A stretch of 64,000 nt of DNA from positions 248,001-312,000 of the forward strand of contig LATX02000068.1 in NCBI GenBank assembly GCA_001466705.2, written 5' to 3'. The position numbers and the translations under genes were made by a program. The DNA is from Moniliophthora roreri. Lineage: Eukaryota; Basidiomycota; Agaricomycetes; Agaricales; Marasmiaceae. The notes under the pieces were generated by a model that made no database searches, was not told the DNA's origin, and saw nothing but the letters and a program-made list of their open reading frames with translations. Shown piece after piece: positions 1-11,079 of the stretch. Every line of letters begins with the position of its first letter. Positions within the stretch are counted from its first letter, which is position 1.

Positions 1-1500
1 TGCCAGTATGGACGAGTCTGCGCACCTTTCTTTCTAAGTCTCGTCCAAGGTCGCTCGCCTTTTTGGATGCAGTTGCCTCCGACTCTTCAGCTGCCCGTCG
101 TTGAGTATCCAGCACTCGGGATAAGCGGTCGATTTCTGCTTCTAATGACGTAACTTGGCCTTCCAGAGCCTTCACTCTACCATGGTATTAAATGCGCGTC
201 ATGGTTTCTGTCGGCAAAACCATGAACTTACTTTGCAGAGGATTCGGACCCGCTCCTCATCGCTTCCGTCTCAGCTCGTAAAATTTCCTAAAGGGATGCT
301 GAACGTCAGGGGATGCTAAAAATTCTTCTTTCTTACGTTTCTGCGTTCGAGTGCTGCCACCCGGCTGTTTGCCCGTTCCAAATCGGCAACAATCATGTCT
401 ACTTCAGCTAGTTTGGCCACAACTTCTTCGTCTGTTTGTGGACAAGTCAGACGATGAACATCAATGTCGGGCCAGCAAATCTCACCTTGTCGTTGGGTGT
501 GGTCAAGAAGTTTGGCTTGTGTAGTATCATTGGAAAGACGGAGATCACGAAGTTGATTTTTTGTGAGGGATAGCTGGCGTTGCAAGTCCTTCTCTCTGTA
601 GTAACGTGAGTGTCATATTCAGGGTGAGGTAACAGCGGTAGTAGCTGAACCTTTCTTCGTAATTCATCAACTTTTCGTCATAGGTTGCATTGAGTTCGTT
701 TTCTTTCTGAGTCAACTTGTCTTGAATCATCTCTTCCATCTAAGGTACCTTGCTCGTCAATGAACGCGTTTCCTGCAACAAGTGGCTAGTTCTACGCACC
801 TTCTGTTCTAGTTGTTCTGCCTTCGCTTCTGCCTTCTTCTTAGCCGTGTCCGCACTCGACAACTCGCTGACACGTCTCTGCAGTTCAGCATTCTCGTCAC
901 GCACGCGCTTCAGCTCTGCCTCGAGGTCCCGCGCTTCAGCTGCCTTCACTGTCTGATCCTAAATAGAGGAGCGACTTAATACATAACTCAGATTATCCAT
1001 GAGAAGTCGACACACAACAGCGGCTTCCAGCAGAGGATACGGGTCTGGTGCTTCGGCAAGAACTTTATACACATTGAGAAAGGCATTCTCTGATGCTTTC
1101 GACCGCTTCGTCAAGTTATCTATCTCAGTCTGATATGCTACAATGGGATCAAGTAAGAATAAGGCGTAGACATAATTCAAGGTGCACGCACCTTTTAGTA
1201 GACCCTTGAAAGCAGTCAACTTCTCATCATCCGGTATTTTCTTGAACTCTTTTGAGATAGTCAGACTACATAGAGAGCCGAGTTATGAGGTCTGACCCTT
1301 CGTCTTGTCTGCCAACGCCTTGCGTCCGACAACGCTTTCCTTCTGGTTGTCGACCAGTTCAATTCCCTGCGCGTCAAGGGTCTTTTGAAGTTCGGTGAGA
1401 TTGATATCTGCGCGGTAGCAAGTCTTGAGAATAGGTTTTCATCTGTCATTAGTAGACACATACCTCTCCATGTTGCCAATGCTCCAGAAAAGTCTGCCAT
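1..1500 (-). CDS. COY1: Golgi CASP/COY1-like coiled-coil protein, 3' end beyond window
   Basis: The product resembles the CASP/Coy1 family, a Golgi membrane coiled-coil protein of retrograde vesicle traffic. The ATG at 1498-1500 opens MADFSGALATWR, a typical CASP N-terminus. Later exons read AYQTEIDNLTKRSKASENAF, then EAPDPYPLLEAAV, then long charged heptad-rich coils (EARDLEAELKRVRDENAELQ, QRQLSLTKNQLRDLRLSND, ANSRVAALERRN). Exons are short and separated by small GT-AG introns. The family's C-terminal membrane anchor is not in the window because the gene runs off base 1. It starts 86 bases from the divergent uS9m gene, so the two share one compact promoter region. I am confident of the family and less so of each splice site. 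Confidence 0.85.
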
Positions 1501-1586
1501 GGTAGTAGTAAGGCCCGAGCACTCGACTGTCACCCGAGTCGTACAGACGTGTGCCACGTGACGACCTTAAATCCTTTTCTCTCCCC

Positions 1587-2822
1587 ATGAACATTCTGCG
1601 ATGGCAGGCAGCGACTCTGCTTCGTCGCATTCCCTGTCGTCCTGTGGCTTACTCTTCGTTCCGTCTTAGCTCTACGAGTGCTAGGTTTATTCCTCCGGCT
1701 CAATTCAATGATATCGACCAGACGCCTCGGCACCAAAAACGGGACGGTGAATTCGAGGAAAAGGAATCGCCGGACTTCAACCCAAGAAATAAACCAATTC
1801 CAGAGTCCCCCAGTTTCTACACAGGTCGTGCTACGTACCATGATGCATTGATTGTGCTCCAAAACGCGGTAAACACCATACACGCGACTCTCAAAAACCT
1901 GCAACTCCTTCCTCTCCCCGACTTTGCGCGTGACAGCTTAGACTTGCATCCGGCTATTTGGAAACCCATTGAGGAAATGGCAGAGAAGCTGGAATGCAAG
2001 CTGACGACCACCCGTTATCAAAAGATAACTGCATTGCTCAATCAACTCAACCACTATCTTGCGGTTGCAAAGACCGCTGGGTACAAAGACCTCGCAGTCA
2101 GGGTTAACGACATTTTATCCGAGTTTGAAAGTGGAAAGGCGAGTTTGAATCGCAACCGCGGAAAGAGGGCACCGGTTGAGCTGGATCAGTATGGACGCTC
2201 ATATACCGTCGGAAAGAGGAAGACAAGTGCAGCTCGGGTGTGGATGATTCCTGTCCGAGTACCATCTGTCGATGCTCCCACTACGATACCAGCACCTCCG
2301 CTCGATACCACAGAGATCCCTTCCTCGTTGGACGAGGCTGCTGCAGCCCTCACGATGGAAGTACCGAAGGAACCTATCACCGTGACAGCTTCGACCATCT
2401 TGGTCAACAACCTTCCGATTTCCGAATACTTCCGTCATCCACATGACCGGGAACGTATTCTGCGCCCTTTCAGAGTAGCAGGGGTCGTTGGGAAATACAA
2501 CGTTTTCATTATTGTTCGGGGAGGTGGCACGACAGGACAGTCGGGAGCCATCGCGCACGGCATTGCAAAAGGCATTTTTGCACACGAGCCAGAATCGGGC
2601 ACCGTATTACGGAGAGGTACGTCGACTAAATTTGTTGTATTGGCTAGATGCCTACTGACTATTGGACCAGCTAAACTACTCAGACGTGATCCTCGTATGG
2701 TTGAAAGGAAGAAGACTGGTTTGGCAAAGTCGCGCAAGAGGGTGAGCGAGCATGTTATCCTTTCCTGCTGCGAAATACTGATTTCGCCTTCGTTTTTCCA
2801 GTACACCTGGGTCAAGCGGTAA
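1587..2822 (+). CDS. MRPS9: Mitochondrial small-subunit ribosomal protein uS9m
   Basis: This is a mitochondrial ribosomal protein S9. The ATG at 1587 gives a basic, Arg/Ser-rich presequence (MNILRWQAATLLRRIP) suited to mitochondrial import. A long N-terminal extension follows, and the C-terminal third is the S9 fold: YGRSYTVGKRKTSAARVW, then GGGTTGQSGAIAHGIAKG, then DPRMVERKKTGLAKSRKR and the terminal basic tail YTWVKR. Two introns, 2617-2670 (54 bases) and 2742-2801 (60 bases), are inferred because they interrupt conserved S9 motifs. Both are multiples of three without stops, so the unspliced frame also stays open. The spliced product is about 373 residues. The gene converges on BRE1. Confidence 0.93.
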   Translation: MNILRWQAATLLRRIPCRPVAYSSFRLSSTSARFIPPAQFNDIDQTPRHQKRDGEFEEKESPDFNPRNKPIPESPSFYTGRATYHDALIVLQNAVNTIHATLKNLQLLPLPDFARDSLDLHPAIWKPIEEMAEKLECKLTTTRYQKITALLNQLNHYLAVAKTAGYKDLAVRVNDILSEFESGKASLNRNRGKRAPVELDQYGRSYTVGKRKTSAARVWMIPVRVPSVDAPTTIPAPPLDTTEIPSSLDEAAAALTMEVPKEPITVTASTILVNNLPISEYFRHPHDRERILRPFRVAGVVGKYNVFIIVRGGGTTGQSGAIAHGIAKGIFAHEPESGTVLRRGTSTKFVVLARCLLTIGPAKLLRRDPRMVERKKTGLAKSRKRVSEHVILSCCEILISPSFFQYTWVKR

Positions 2823-3005
2823 AGTGGAGGATCTTTGCTATGTTCCTCTTCCATTAGAAGATTACCTTATGCAAAAAAAAATCGTAATAAAACCGAACAA
2901 GCGTGATTAATACATGTCCGGGTCCATCTAGTAACTAATGCAGACGGCCTGATGGGTAGCGAGTATAGCGACATAATGATAAGGGGAAGCAAAGGAGCGT
3001 CAAGT

Positions 3006-6000
3006 TCATTGGAAATACAAAGTCTGTACATCGGACTGGCTAAACGGTAGCGCACAGGCGGGGCATTTCCGTTGTCTTGTAGCAATTCTTGAGTCAATAC
3101 AGCTTTTGCAGAAGGCTGGGGAGTTCGAGAATCAGTATTCAAGTATAGATTTTGGTGTCGGGGACTCACTATGCCAGCATTTTGTGAGTAAAACTTGTCG
3201 GAAGTTAATGCTGCATGTGGAACACCTTAATATTTGCTGAGGCGGACTGGTTAGGTTGCAAAACGGTTCCATGAAAGAACACGCATACCAATGAGTGAGC
3301 TTCCGACGAGTCGGTTTTGTCAGTGTTGAGCGGCCGAGACACCAATCTCTCCTTGGATTTCAGTTTCAATTTTTGACGCTCTAGATCTTTCTGCGCGCGT
3401 ATGGTTTCTTCGGTTGCTTTCGATAGCTTGCCTCGTTCTAATTGAATCCACTTCGTGTTATTATCCAACACCGTCTGCGCCTGTTGAAACTAGTTAGCAT
3501 GACGATGACCATCGAGCGGTGAATGAGTCCGACCACATTTAGACGACGTCGCATCTCGTCAAGTGAGGCTTGGAATTCCGCATTTTTGAGTTCCAGTGTC
3601 TTGATCAGCTTATTCTGGGATTCGTTCGACTGTTCTCGGACCTTCATAAGGTTACGCGCAAGTGTCTGTTATACTGTAATTGAGGATTATTTGGAATGTC
3701 CTTGAGTTTCTATAACTTACCAGTTGTTGTGTAAGCGCTGTCTCTTGTTCCTTCAAGGCATCGACAGCCTTAGCATGCTTCTCGAGATTTCTGGCGAGAG
3801 CCTTTCGTTCCATCTCTGTAGCATCCTTGTCTCGCATGATGGAGTAATACTTATTGTCCGCCTTGGCTTTCTAAACTTTAGGCCGTTAGAAATGGCGGTA
3901 ATCATGTCATGAGCACGCACCTCTTGCAGAGCCTTGGCCAACTTTTCCTCCATACTGGTCAAGTCGAAGACCTTGCTCTTGATTTGCTGATCTAGCATTT
4001 CCCATGCAGAGGACAGCTTGTCAATTTCCGTGTACAAGGTCGCCTCGTTCTAACGTTTGTGTTAACGGGTCGCTCTTTGAAGTCCTAACAGACTGACCTG
4101 TTCGCGTTGGCTCTCAAGCAATCGTAGATTTTGAAGCTCTTCCTCTTTCTGTTGCAGCTGCGTCGCCAGTTGTTGAAGATCTGCCGACGCCGAGGGTAAA
4201 TCTCCGTAGACCTTGCGGTACTTCTCCAGTTCCTTGCGAGCGATGAACAACTCTTGCCGGGCATCTGCTTCACCTTGCACATGTCGAGCAATGTCAAGAT
4301 GTTCGGGATGAAGCTTTGCGATTGCTTCATCCAGTGCCTCGATGCGACCTTCAGCAATCCTGTTATGGTATATTCAGCGCAATGATCGACCCCAGGATCA
4401 ATAACACGCACGCGAGCTGTTTCCTCAAGTATTCAGTGTGATTCATGTCTTCGCCCTCCAGTAAAAATTTAATAATATCTTCGCGATTTGCTTGTGCTGC
4501 GAGCTGAGCTTTGCACCTTTTCAGTTGAGAGGTGAGCACGTCTATTCGTTCCTGGCAGAAGTTGAATACCCCCATGAAAAATATTAGGATCGTAGGCCAC
4601 ATACCGATTGCGATGCCGCCAATGACTTGTACTCTTCATATGATCCTAACTTCAGTGAGTCCTTAGTCTTCCTTTCATGGAGTTCTGCTGTTTGCTGATC
4701 TCTGCTCTCCCGGAGTCGTGCTAAATCTTTGTCGCGTTGCGTCAGAGATGCCTTGAGCTCATTGATCTCTTGCTGTGCTATATCCTATGCTTGAAATTGA
4801 GTGCGTAGAGATTTTAAGTTGTATAAAGGGCCTACTTTGAGCGCGTCCTCCGATTTAGAATGGGCTTCAGTACTAGTATTCAACTCTTCACGCAGCTTGC
4901 TGATCTCGAGCTCCCTCTCCCCAAGGGTCACAGTCATTTGGGAACATTTCGCCATCAGGGACTTGTACTGTGTGCTCTGAAGAACTTGCGAGGTGCTAGG
5001 AACTTGAACCTATAACAACTTGTCATGTTGTGGTCAGATTATTTTAGAAAATCGCACTCGCCTGGATTTTCAGAGCGGCTACTTCCTGAGTCATCTGGGT
5101 GACTAATTCTTCGAGCTCTTGTATTTTCTTCTCTCGATGATCGGCAATATCCTGCCAATCGTCTTGCCGAGAAACAACCACTTCTCCGTTCGGCTGCGCG
5201 TGGATTCAATATTAGATTTAAGCAAAATAATCAGAATGTTGAACTCCCACCAATTAACCGGACCACTCACTGCAGGAGAGGACGGCTTTTTCTGCTCTGT
5301 TTCCGTCACGCCTTCTTGATCCTCTAATGTATGACCCGTCTTTGCTTTCGGTTGAATCTCTTGAACAGTTTTGCTCTTTAATCGCTCAAAACGATTTTCT
5401 GAAGCCGCCAGCATTTCTCTGTAACGTTCATTTCGGTCTTCAGAATCTTGCAGTCTGATTTGTAGAACATCCAATTGTGATCTCAAAGCAGCGCACTGAA
5501 AGGAGGCAAACTCCGACTGAGCTCGGACAGGGTAGCAGAAAACTCGGCACGTACCTCAGCTTGTGCTTTCTGATGCTCGGTATCTCGATGCTCTCCCGAA
5601 GCTACCGTTGGTTTACTCAGAAGCTTGGACACAACTTCTGTCGTCGCATCCTGGGTCTTGGTCAGAGACGACTTCAGCTCCGGCATACTGTCTTCAGAAA
5701 CAAATGTGCTGAGATGATACAAATCTTATAACAAAGTGAGCTAAGTGGCAAAAGACATATTATCAGTTCACATACCTCTAATTTCATCAGACGTAGGCGT
5801 TGACTCATCTGGGCCGACCAGTGACCGTAACGTGTCCACAAGCTACGGGCATTGTTGGTTCCAATTACCTGAGTAAAAAGCAGACATTACCTGTTGCCAG
5901 CAAGCCGACATAGCAGCCAATCCCGCCTCACATGTCATTTTTCTCTCCTCCAATTCTGCGATACGACTCTGACTACGTTCGTTCTCACGCGAATAGTGCT

Positions 6001-6253
6001 TCATGCGACGATAGATTGCCTCTTTTCGAAAGAGCTGGAGTGAAACTAATGAGAAATGACCCTCAAAGACGACAAAAAAGGGGAAGTATACCTCCAATTT
6101 ATCGTCGGCAGATGGTTCAACTTCTTGCGTCGAGACGTCGCCATTGATCCCGACGTGAGGAGCACCATTTTCATCGGCAATAACACGTCTCTTGAGAACA
6201 GCGGGGTCGGATTCTATGCTGTGCGAACGTTTCCTTGAACTTGAAGAGGACAT
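3006..6253 (-). CDS. BRE1: E3 ubiquitin ligase Bre1 (histone H2B monoubiquitination)
   Basis: Bre1 with the E2 Rad6 monoubiquitinates histone H2B during transcription. The ATG at 6251-6253 opens MSSSSSRKRSHSIESD, followed by a nuclear-type basic patch and ELFRKEAIYRRMKHYSRENE, a Bre1 hallmark. A chain of coiled-coil exons follows (for example MLAASENRFERLKSKTVQEI and MERKALARNLEKHAKAVDAL). The last two exons give a C-terminal C3HC4 RING: LRCSTCSINFRQVLLTKCWH joined across an intron to TFCKSCIDSRIATRQRKCPA, then CALPFSQSDVQTLYFQ and a stop at 3006-3008. The KC-x-H step reads KCWH where KCMH is common. Length is roughly 800 residues, as expected. More than ten short introns make exact exon edges uncertain. 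Confidence 0.93.
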
Positions 6254-6368
6254 GGAGGAAAGACCTCAATGGATGTGACGGTGTAACGTCACAGACGTTA
6301 GATCACGGTACTCTGAGCCGGATTTTTCTGAGCCGGAGTCTTCGCTAACTACCATTATTCGTGGCAAA

Positions 6369-8551
6369 CTATGGAAGCCTTAATCTAATCGACTCTTCTA
6401 ATTCTATGATCTCGCAGTCCGCCTTACTCCCATCTCCGATTTGCGTTTCAACGCATGTAAAGTCAAGCGGCTGTTCATGGTCAAAATCACAATCCGCAAT
6501 CTGCAATAGGGTGCTCACCTTCTCAAGGACAGTCATCGGTTGATCTGTACAGAAATTTAGCTCAATGAGAAATAGAAAGGCTGAAAAGTGTCTTACGCCA
6601 GATTCCAGTATTATAGACTATGCCCTGTGCAGTACTCGCTACAAACGCTCGCAATGTCTTCAAGTCTGGTCGACCATCTTCTCCATTCTTCGCAACCACT
6701 ACCAGATATCTTTGACCAGGTTCTTGTAAACCTTCTCCGGGCCCGCTACCCATAGGAATGAAGGCCTGGTTTGTGAACGCATGTCGTTCCAAGACTTGAA
6801 GTTTGCAAGTTCTATCGGCGCTCACTCCATCTAACGGTTGGCATCGATAAACCGATAAACCAGTTGTTGCACCTGCATCAGAGTCATAGGAGGACGAGAG
6901 TAGCGATAGCTTATGAAATTTGCTGGCAGTGCCCCCATTGGCCGGTGTGATCTTGATTCCTTTTGGTGTTGCAGTGTGGTCGCCGTATGCTTGTATCACC
7001 TGTCCAAAAGGTGCAAAACCCTCGGGCGTGAGAGGTAGGACTGGGAGTACGGTCGTTGGTCCTGATATCGTCGTGGATGGTGCGATGGTGGGAGCGGAAA
7101 TTACTGATGGCGCCTCTTCAAGTGACGAGTCTTTTGTCTCAGCAGATTCAGACCTTCGACCAATAAAACGAACCCTCTTAATTCCTCCATCCGGATGTAT
7201 TGTCACTCTCACATGGGTATACGACTTCCTCTCGACGTTTTCCAACTGGAAATAGTGTTGCCTGTGAGGGCCGAGCTTTGTCCTAGGCAAGATGAGCATC
7301 CACTCTTTATCCTCCCCACGTCCAACCTTCCAGTCTACGTGTTCATCGATACGTAGTGCATGTATTTCACAACTCTCGGGAAAATTGCCTTTGAAATGGG
7401 CGGTATCGATTTCCACATGTTCCAGGAATCCGGGAACAGCACTAAAAGGGGGGTTCGTGAGCTCATCTCTGAGAAAATAGCACACAATACTCACAGTTTG
7501 ATGATCGCCCAGTCTTTGTGTCCCGGCTGCCTACTACGTTTCGTCTCCCAACCATCTCCCATATCCTTGCCCCTTCCAGGAAGAATTAGGTTCGATCCTA
7601 CACCGAAGTGTTGGTCGGATGTAAATTCGACACGACCGCCTGCAAAGACATGTGCCAGGTCAAAGTTCTCTGTAGGTTCTGCTGGAATTATAGGAGACAC
7701 ATGGCCATATACCCTGAATCTCGCCTGGACATTGGGTACGCGTCAGTCATGATTTTCATGTGTCAAACAGGTGCGATCTTACAATGCCACCGTCTGGGTA
7801 CATGTTTAGCTTAACAAATGTCGCGCATGGCCCAGGAGTGGGAAGGGTAAAGAGATGGCGGGAGCTGGGTCCCAGGTTAACTTTAGGAAGAATTTCTGTC
7901 CACTGGAAATGGTCCATCAACAGCGAAATTTAATCCAAGGTTTAAGGTTTGAAGGCGTACTCTTGAATCATCCACGTTAAGATCACCAGAGGATGGATCG
8001 TAGAATGCATCTACCGATGCCTGGGGTGCTTCATTTCCTATCGCCAAGATGAGCTGGGTATTCTGCGATTCACTGGATCTTAGGCATACCATTGAAATGT
8101 GTGGTGTCAATGTCGAAACCGACGATAGTTCCCGAAGTGCCCAATTTGATGATACACCTGACCAATTTTAGCTCATGCCGTTCAATTGAAGATAACGATC
8201 GTACCAATCATAGGATGGATTGTGTCTTCGGCTCTCCCAACCGCTATACAGCGCTCCGTTTGGTCCAAACTGTCCTTTCAAGCTTGGTGCAGGCTATCGC
8301 AGAAAATGAAGTTTTTTTCTATCTGTCTCCCAAGATGATAATGTACTACTCACTTCCACCAAGAGAAGATGGAAAGCCTCTGCGAAGAATTCATCGGATA
8401 CTGAGAGCACACGACCACCAATAGCTACACTGGATAGCTCTATTTAACGGAAGACCGTGAAGGATATCTTCAGAACAGAGGAGGAGAATCTACCTGTGGT
8501 GGCACCGAAAGCGTCAGGAAACTTTTCAAGAGGAATCTGTTGGGCGGACAT
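6369..8551 (-). CDS. Allantoicase-ureidoglycolate lyase fusion protein
   Basis: This single gene encodes two consecutive steps of allantoin breakdown. Allantoicase splits allantoate to ureidoglycolate and urea; ureidoglycolate lyase converts ureidoglycolate to glyoxylate and urea. The start ATG at 8549-8551 gives [19 protein letters not shown]. The N-terminal half has the two allantoicase repeats ([20 protein letters not shown] in one; [20 protein letters not shown] and [20 protein letters not shown] in the second). A Ser/Thr/Pro-rich linker of about 40 residues leads into the lyase ([53 protein letters not shown]). The GIW/HQPM join spans an intron. The stop is at 6369-6371. A comparable bifunctional DAL gene is known in Cryptococcus, to my recollection. 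Expression under nitrogen control is likely but I saw no clear GATA-factor sites. Confidence 0.92.
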
Positions 8552-8613
8552 GGATCGAGAAGCCAAGGTGGTCCAGGCTAGGAGGAGAAATTATAGGAGC
8601 TTTTAATATGGGA

Positions 8614-8623
8614 CTATATATAC
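8614..8623 (-). promoter_or_regulatory. TATA-like element upstream of the allantoicase fusion
   Basis: On the minus strand the sequence reads gtatatatag, about 65 bases before the allantoicase ATG. Position and composition fit a TATA box, but this is inferred from sequence alone. Confidence 0.4.
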
Positions 8624-8850
8624 AAGGTGAGTACACATGGTGTAAATCTCCGTCTATAGTACAAAGGCAACATAATTATGTAATGCCGGGTCACATGTCA
8701 CTTATGGCACACTTCCTCCTCAAGGCCTCGTCGCTCCGCTTCTTGGGCACTCTTTTGATTTGCTCAGCATACTAGGTTCCCGGGCTTCAGTATATCCTGT
8801 TCTGATCGTGGAGCAGTAGACCACAAGATTGGCCGTCTATTTGTGACCCC

Positions 8851-9770
8851 TTACTCATCGACACTCATCCCGCGCAAACCGGACGCGTACGGCGACACTG
8901 CTCGGAACCAACCATTTCCCAACCTGATGGATATTGTCAATCTCCTAGCAAGTGCAAGATCGCCCTTTTGACGAACACTCGCTGCCAACTCAGCCGCTGC
9001 CTCGCCGAGTTGCAAACTTTTGGACAGGCTGTTGGGTTTGGAGCCATCGCAGTACGTTCCAACTTCCAACGTTTTATTTACATCGAGTCGAATAGCAGCA
9101 ACCCTAGGCTTCTTTTACAAAAATACTCTGCATACCCTTTCCAGTATACACCGAGTCTATAAACAGGTCCTCGTGCGCGTTATTTATGATATGGGATACC
9201 CGGATGAATCAGAATGGCTGTCCAAAGTGGGCATGTCCGTCTGGAAAGAATATTTGGGCAACGAGTTTGTCCGTGGACCTGGGCGCGTGGATATAGCTAT
9301 GTGTGATGCACTTCGATTCTGACAGTTCTCACAGGCTTCAATGTCATGGTATCTTTACTCACCGAATGTAGACCCGCGAATGTTGTTCACAAGCAGCTGG
9401 CAATAGGCATGTTGATACTGCCATCAAGGAGCAGAGGTAGGACGTGTCCCGGCGTGCCAAAGTTGAAGGAAAAATCCTAGATGAATAGCATGGATGCTAC
9501 AAAAGTTGACGCTCAAGTTACGATTGACGACTACGAAGGAAACATTTCGAGATAAGATGGAAAAGGGGATGATCCTGTCGTCCAAAACCCAGAGGTATTT
9601 CACGGTGCACGCACCATCCACGGTGGAGATCTGAGGCGGAGCAAACCGAAATACAATGTCTCAAGAGAGATTCCCTACGTAGTCATACCACTGTAGCATG
9701 TTGATCTTATAGCCAATTCACAAATTTGATACTCGAACAAACTTCGGACGATTCGGACCAACAATGACAT
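8851..9770 (-). pseudogene. Unrecognised minus-strand gene, probably decayed
   Basis: Several open pieces on the minus strand look like protein, but I could not join them into one frame. In order they include PPQISTVDGACTVKYLWVLD, then DFSFNFGTPGHVLPLLLDGS, then YCQLLVNNIRGSTF joined over a clean 44-base GT-AG intron (9319-9362) to ESKCITHSYIHAPRSTDKLV and FFPDGHAHFGQPF before a stop. The last piece is GEAAAELAASVRQKGDLALA to RGMSVDE, with a stop at 8851-8853. Stops and frame changes separate the blocks. I do not recognise the family. It may be a real gene with introns I have misplaced, or a pseudogene. The stretch 8552-8850, between this and the allantoicase start, shows only the TATA-like element. 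Confidence 0.3.
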
Positions 9771-9864
9771 GGTATGTATGTACTGTACATAGAGCGCTCA
9801 TCACTTGGACTAAAATTCGGGATTATTGAAATGCATTCACACCTCCCCTCCGCTCTCCCATCAT

Positions 9865-10917
9865 ATGACGATTACAACAGCGCTGAAGAGACCCCTGCTA
9901 ATCGTCGGAGGTGTGGGTGCTGGGACCGGTAATGGTGCAGCTGCTGCGCGAGTATCATTCAAGTCGTAGTCATCTTGGTTACTAATTCATCAACAGAAAA
10001 CTCTTCGCAAAAGCTGGTTACGATGTTGCTCTCGTTGCCCGGGGACGCGACTCGCTGAAAAAGCTGGCGGACGAAATAAACACCCATCCTGATTCCAAGG
10101 GCCAGGTGCGAATCCACGTCTTGTGCCCTGAACGCGTCTCAAATCCTGTTCTTGTTCACAGGCGACTCCCTTCCCAGCAACTTCCTACAGTCACAACTCA
10201 TTTCAGGATGTATTCCGGTCAATCTGGTCACATTATCCCCAAGAACAATCAGTTTTCCGAGTCGGAATCTACAACATTGGATATGCAACATTCAAACCAT
10301 TCCTCGAGGGCACCCCGGAAGAATTGAGAACATCTCTAGAAGTGAACGTTGAAGCTGCATGGTCGTTCTCGAGAGAGGTCGTGACCAAGTTGCTGGAAAA
10401 CAAAGAAAACGAACTGTTCCATGACGAGGGAGGAACGATTGAAGGAGGCAAAGGGACACTCATTTTTACAGGTGCAACTGCGGCGCTAAGAGGAAATCGT
10501 ATGACGAGTATCATGTCTGCGTCCAAGGGTGCTAACAGGAACCTGAGTCAAAGTTTGGCGAAGGAATTTGGACCTCAAGGCGTCCATGTTGCACATGTGA
10601 GTTGAATATGTTTCAGCCCTCTCAAACCAAAAAGTTTACGTCGGAGTAATACAGGCTATCATTGATGGAAGTAAGTGTATTCAAGACTGTCAACTACTTT
10701 GGTGGTCTAAGTTCCACCTTTAGGAATTCAAGGACAATATTCAGACACAGGTTTAGACCCAAATAGCATCGCTAGAGCCTACCTCAATCTTGCTCGTCAA
10801 GAGCGTACCGCGTGGACTTGGGAACTGGATTGTGCGTAACGTTGTTTCATTTGCGATTCGATCGGTCGCCTCTAAGTGCATGTGAACATAGTACGCCCTG
10901 CTACCGAACAGTGGTAA
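9865..10917 (+). CDS. Atypical short-chain dehydrogenase/reductase lacking the catalytic Tyr
   Basis: This is an NAD(P)-binding short-chain dehydrogenase-type protein. The ATG at 9865 opens MTITTALKRPLLIVGGVGAG; the Rossmann glycine motif GGVGAGTGNGAAAAR is split by an intron before KLFAKAGYDVALVARGRDSL. Further exons give NVEAAWSFSREVVTKLLE, LIFTGATAALRGNRMTSIMS, ASKGANRNLSQSLAKEFGPQ, HVAHAIIDGRIQGQ and DPNSIARAYLNLARQ. A last small exon (10892-10917) supplies the usual end ELDLRPATEQW. The YxxxK active-site motif is absent: the lysine of SASKGA has Met at the tyrosine position. Related fungal proteins also tend to lack this Tyr, so it may be an altered enzyme rather than a broken one. Substrate is unknown. 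Confidence 0.82.
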
Positions 10918-11079
10918 GAAGGGAAGACAACGACGCTTAGACGGAACGTACATACAACTTCGTATATACACGTGTCGCTCGTTCCGCGCAAACTAGGATC
11001 AATCGACTAAATTGTACAGGGATTCAAGGATTGATACATCATTAAGAGTATAAGATTCTCCTTTGTACTGTCATACTAC

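Noticed and set aside
9020..9322. Plus-strand frame of 100 codons opposite the unknown minus-strand gene
   Set aside because: The minus strand here carries better protein-like blocks and an intron; the plus frame shows no family resemblance.
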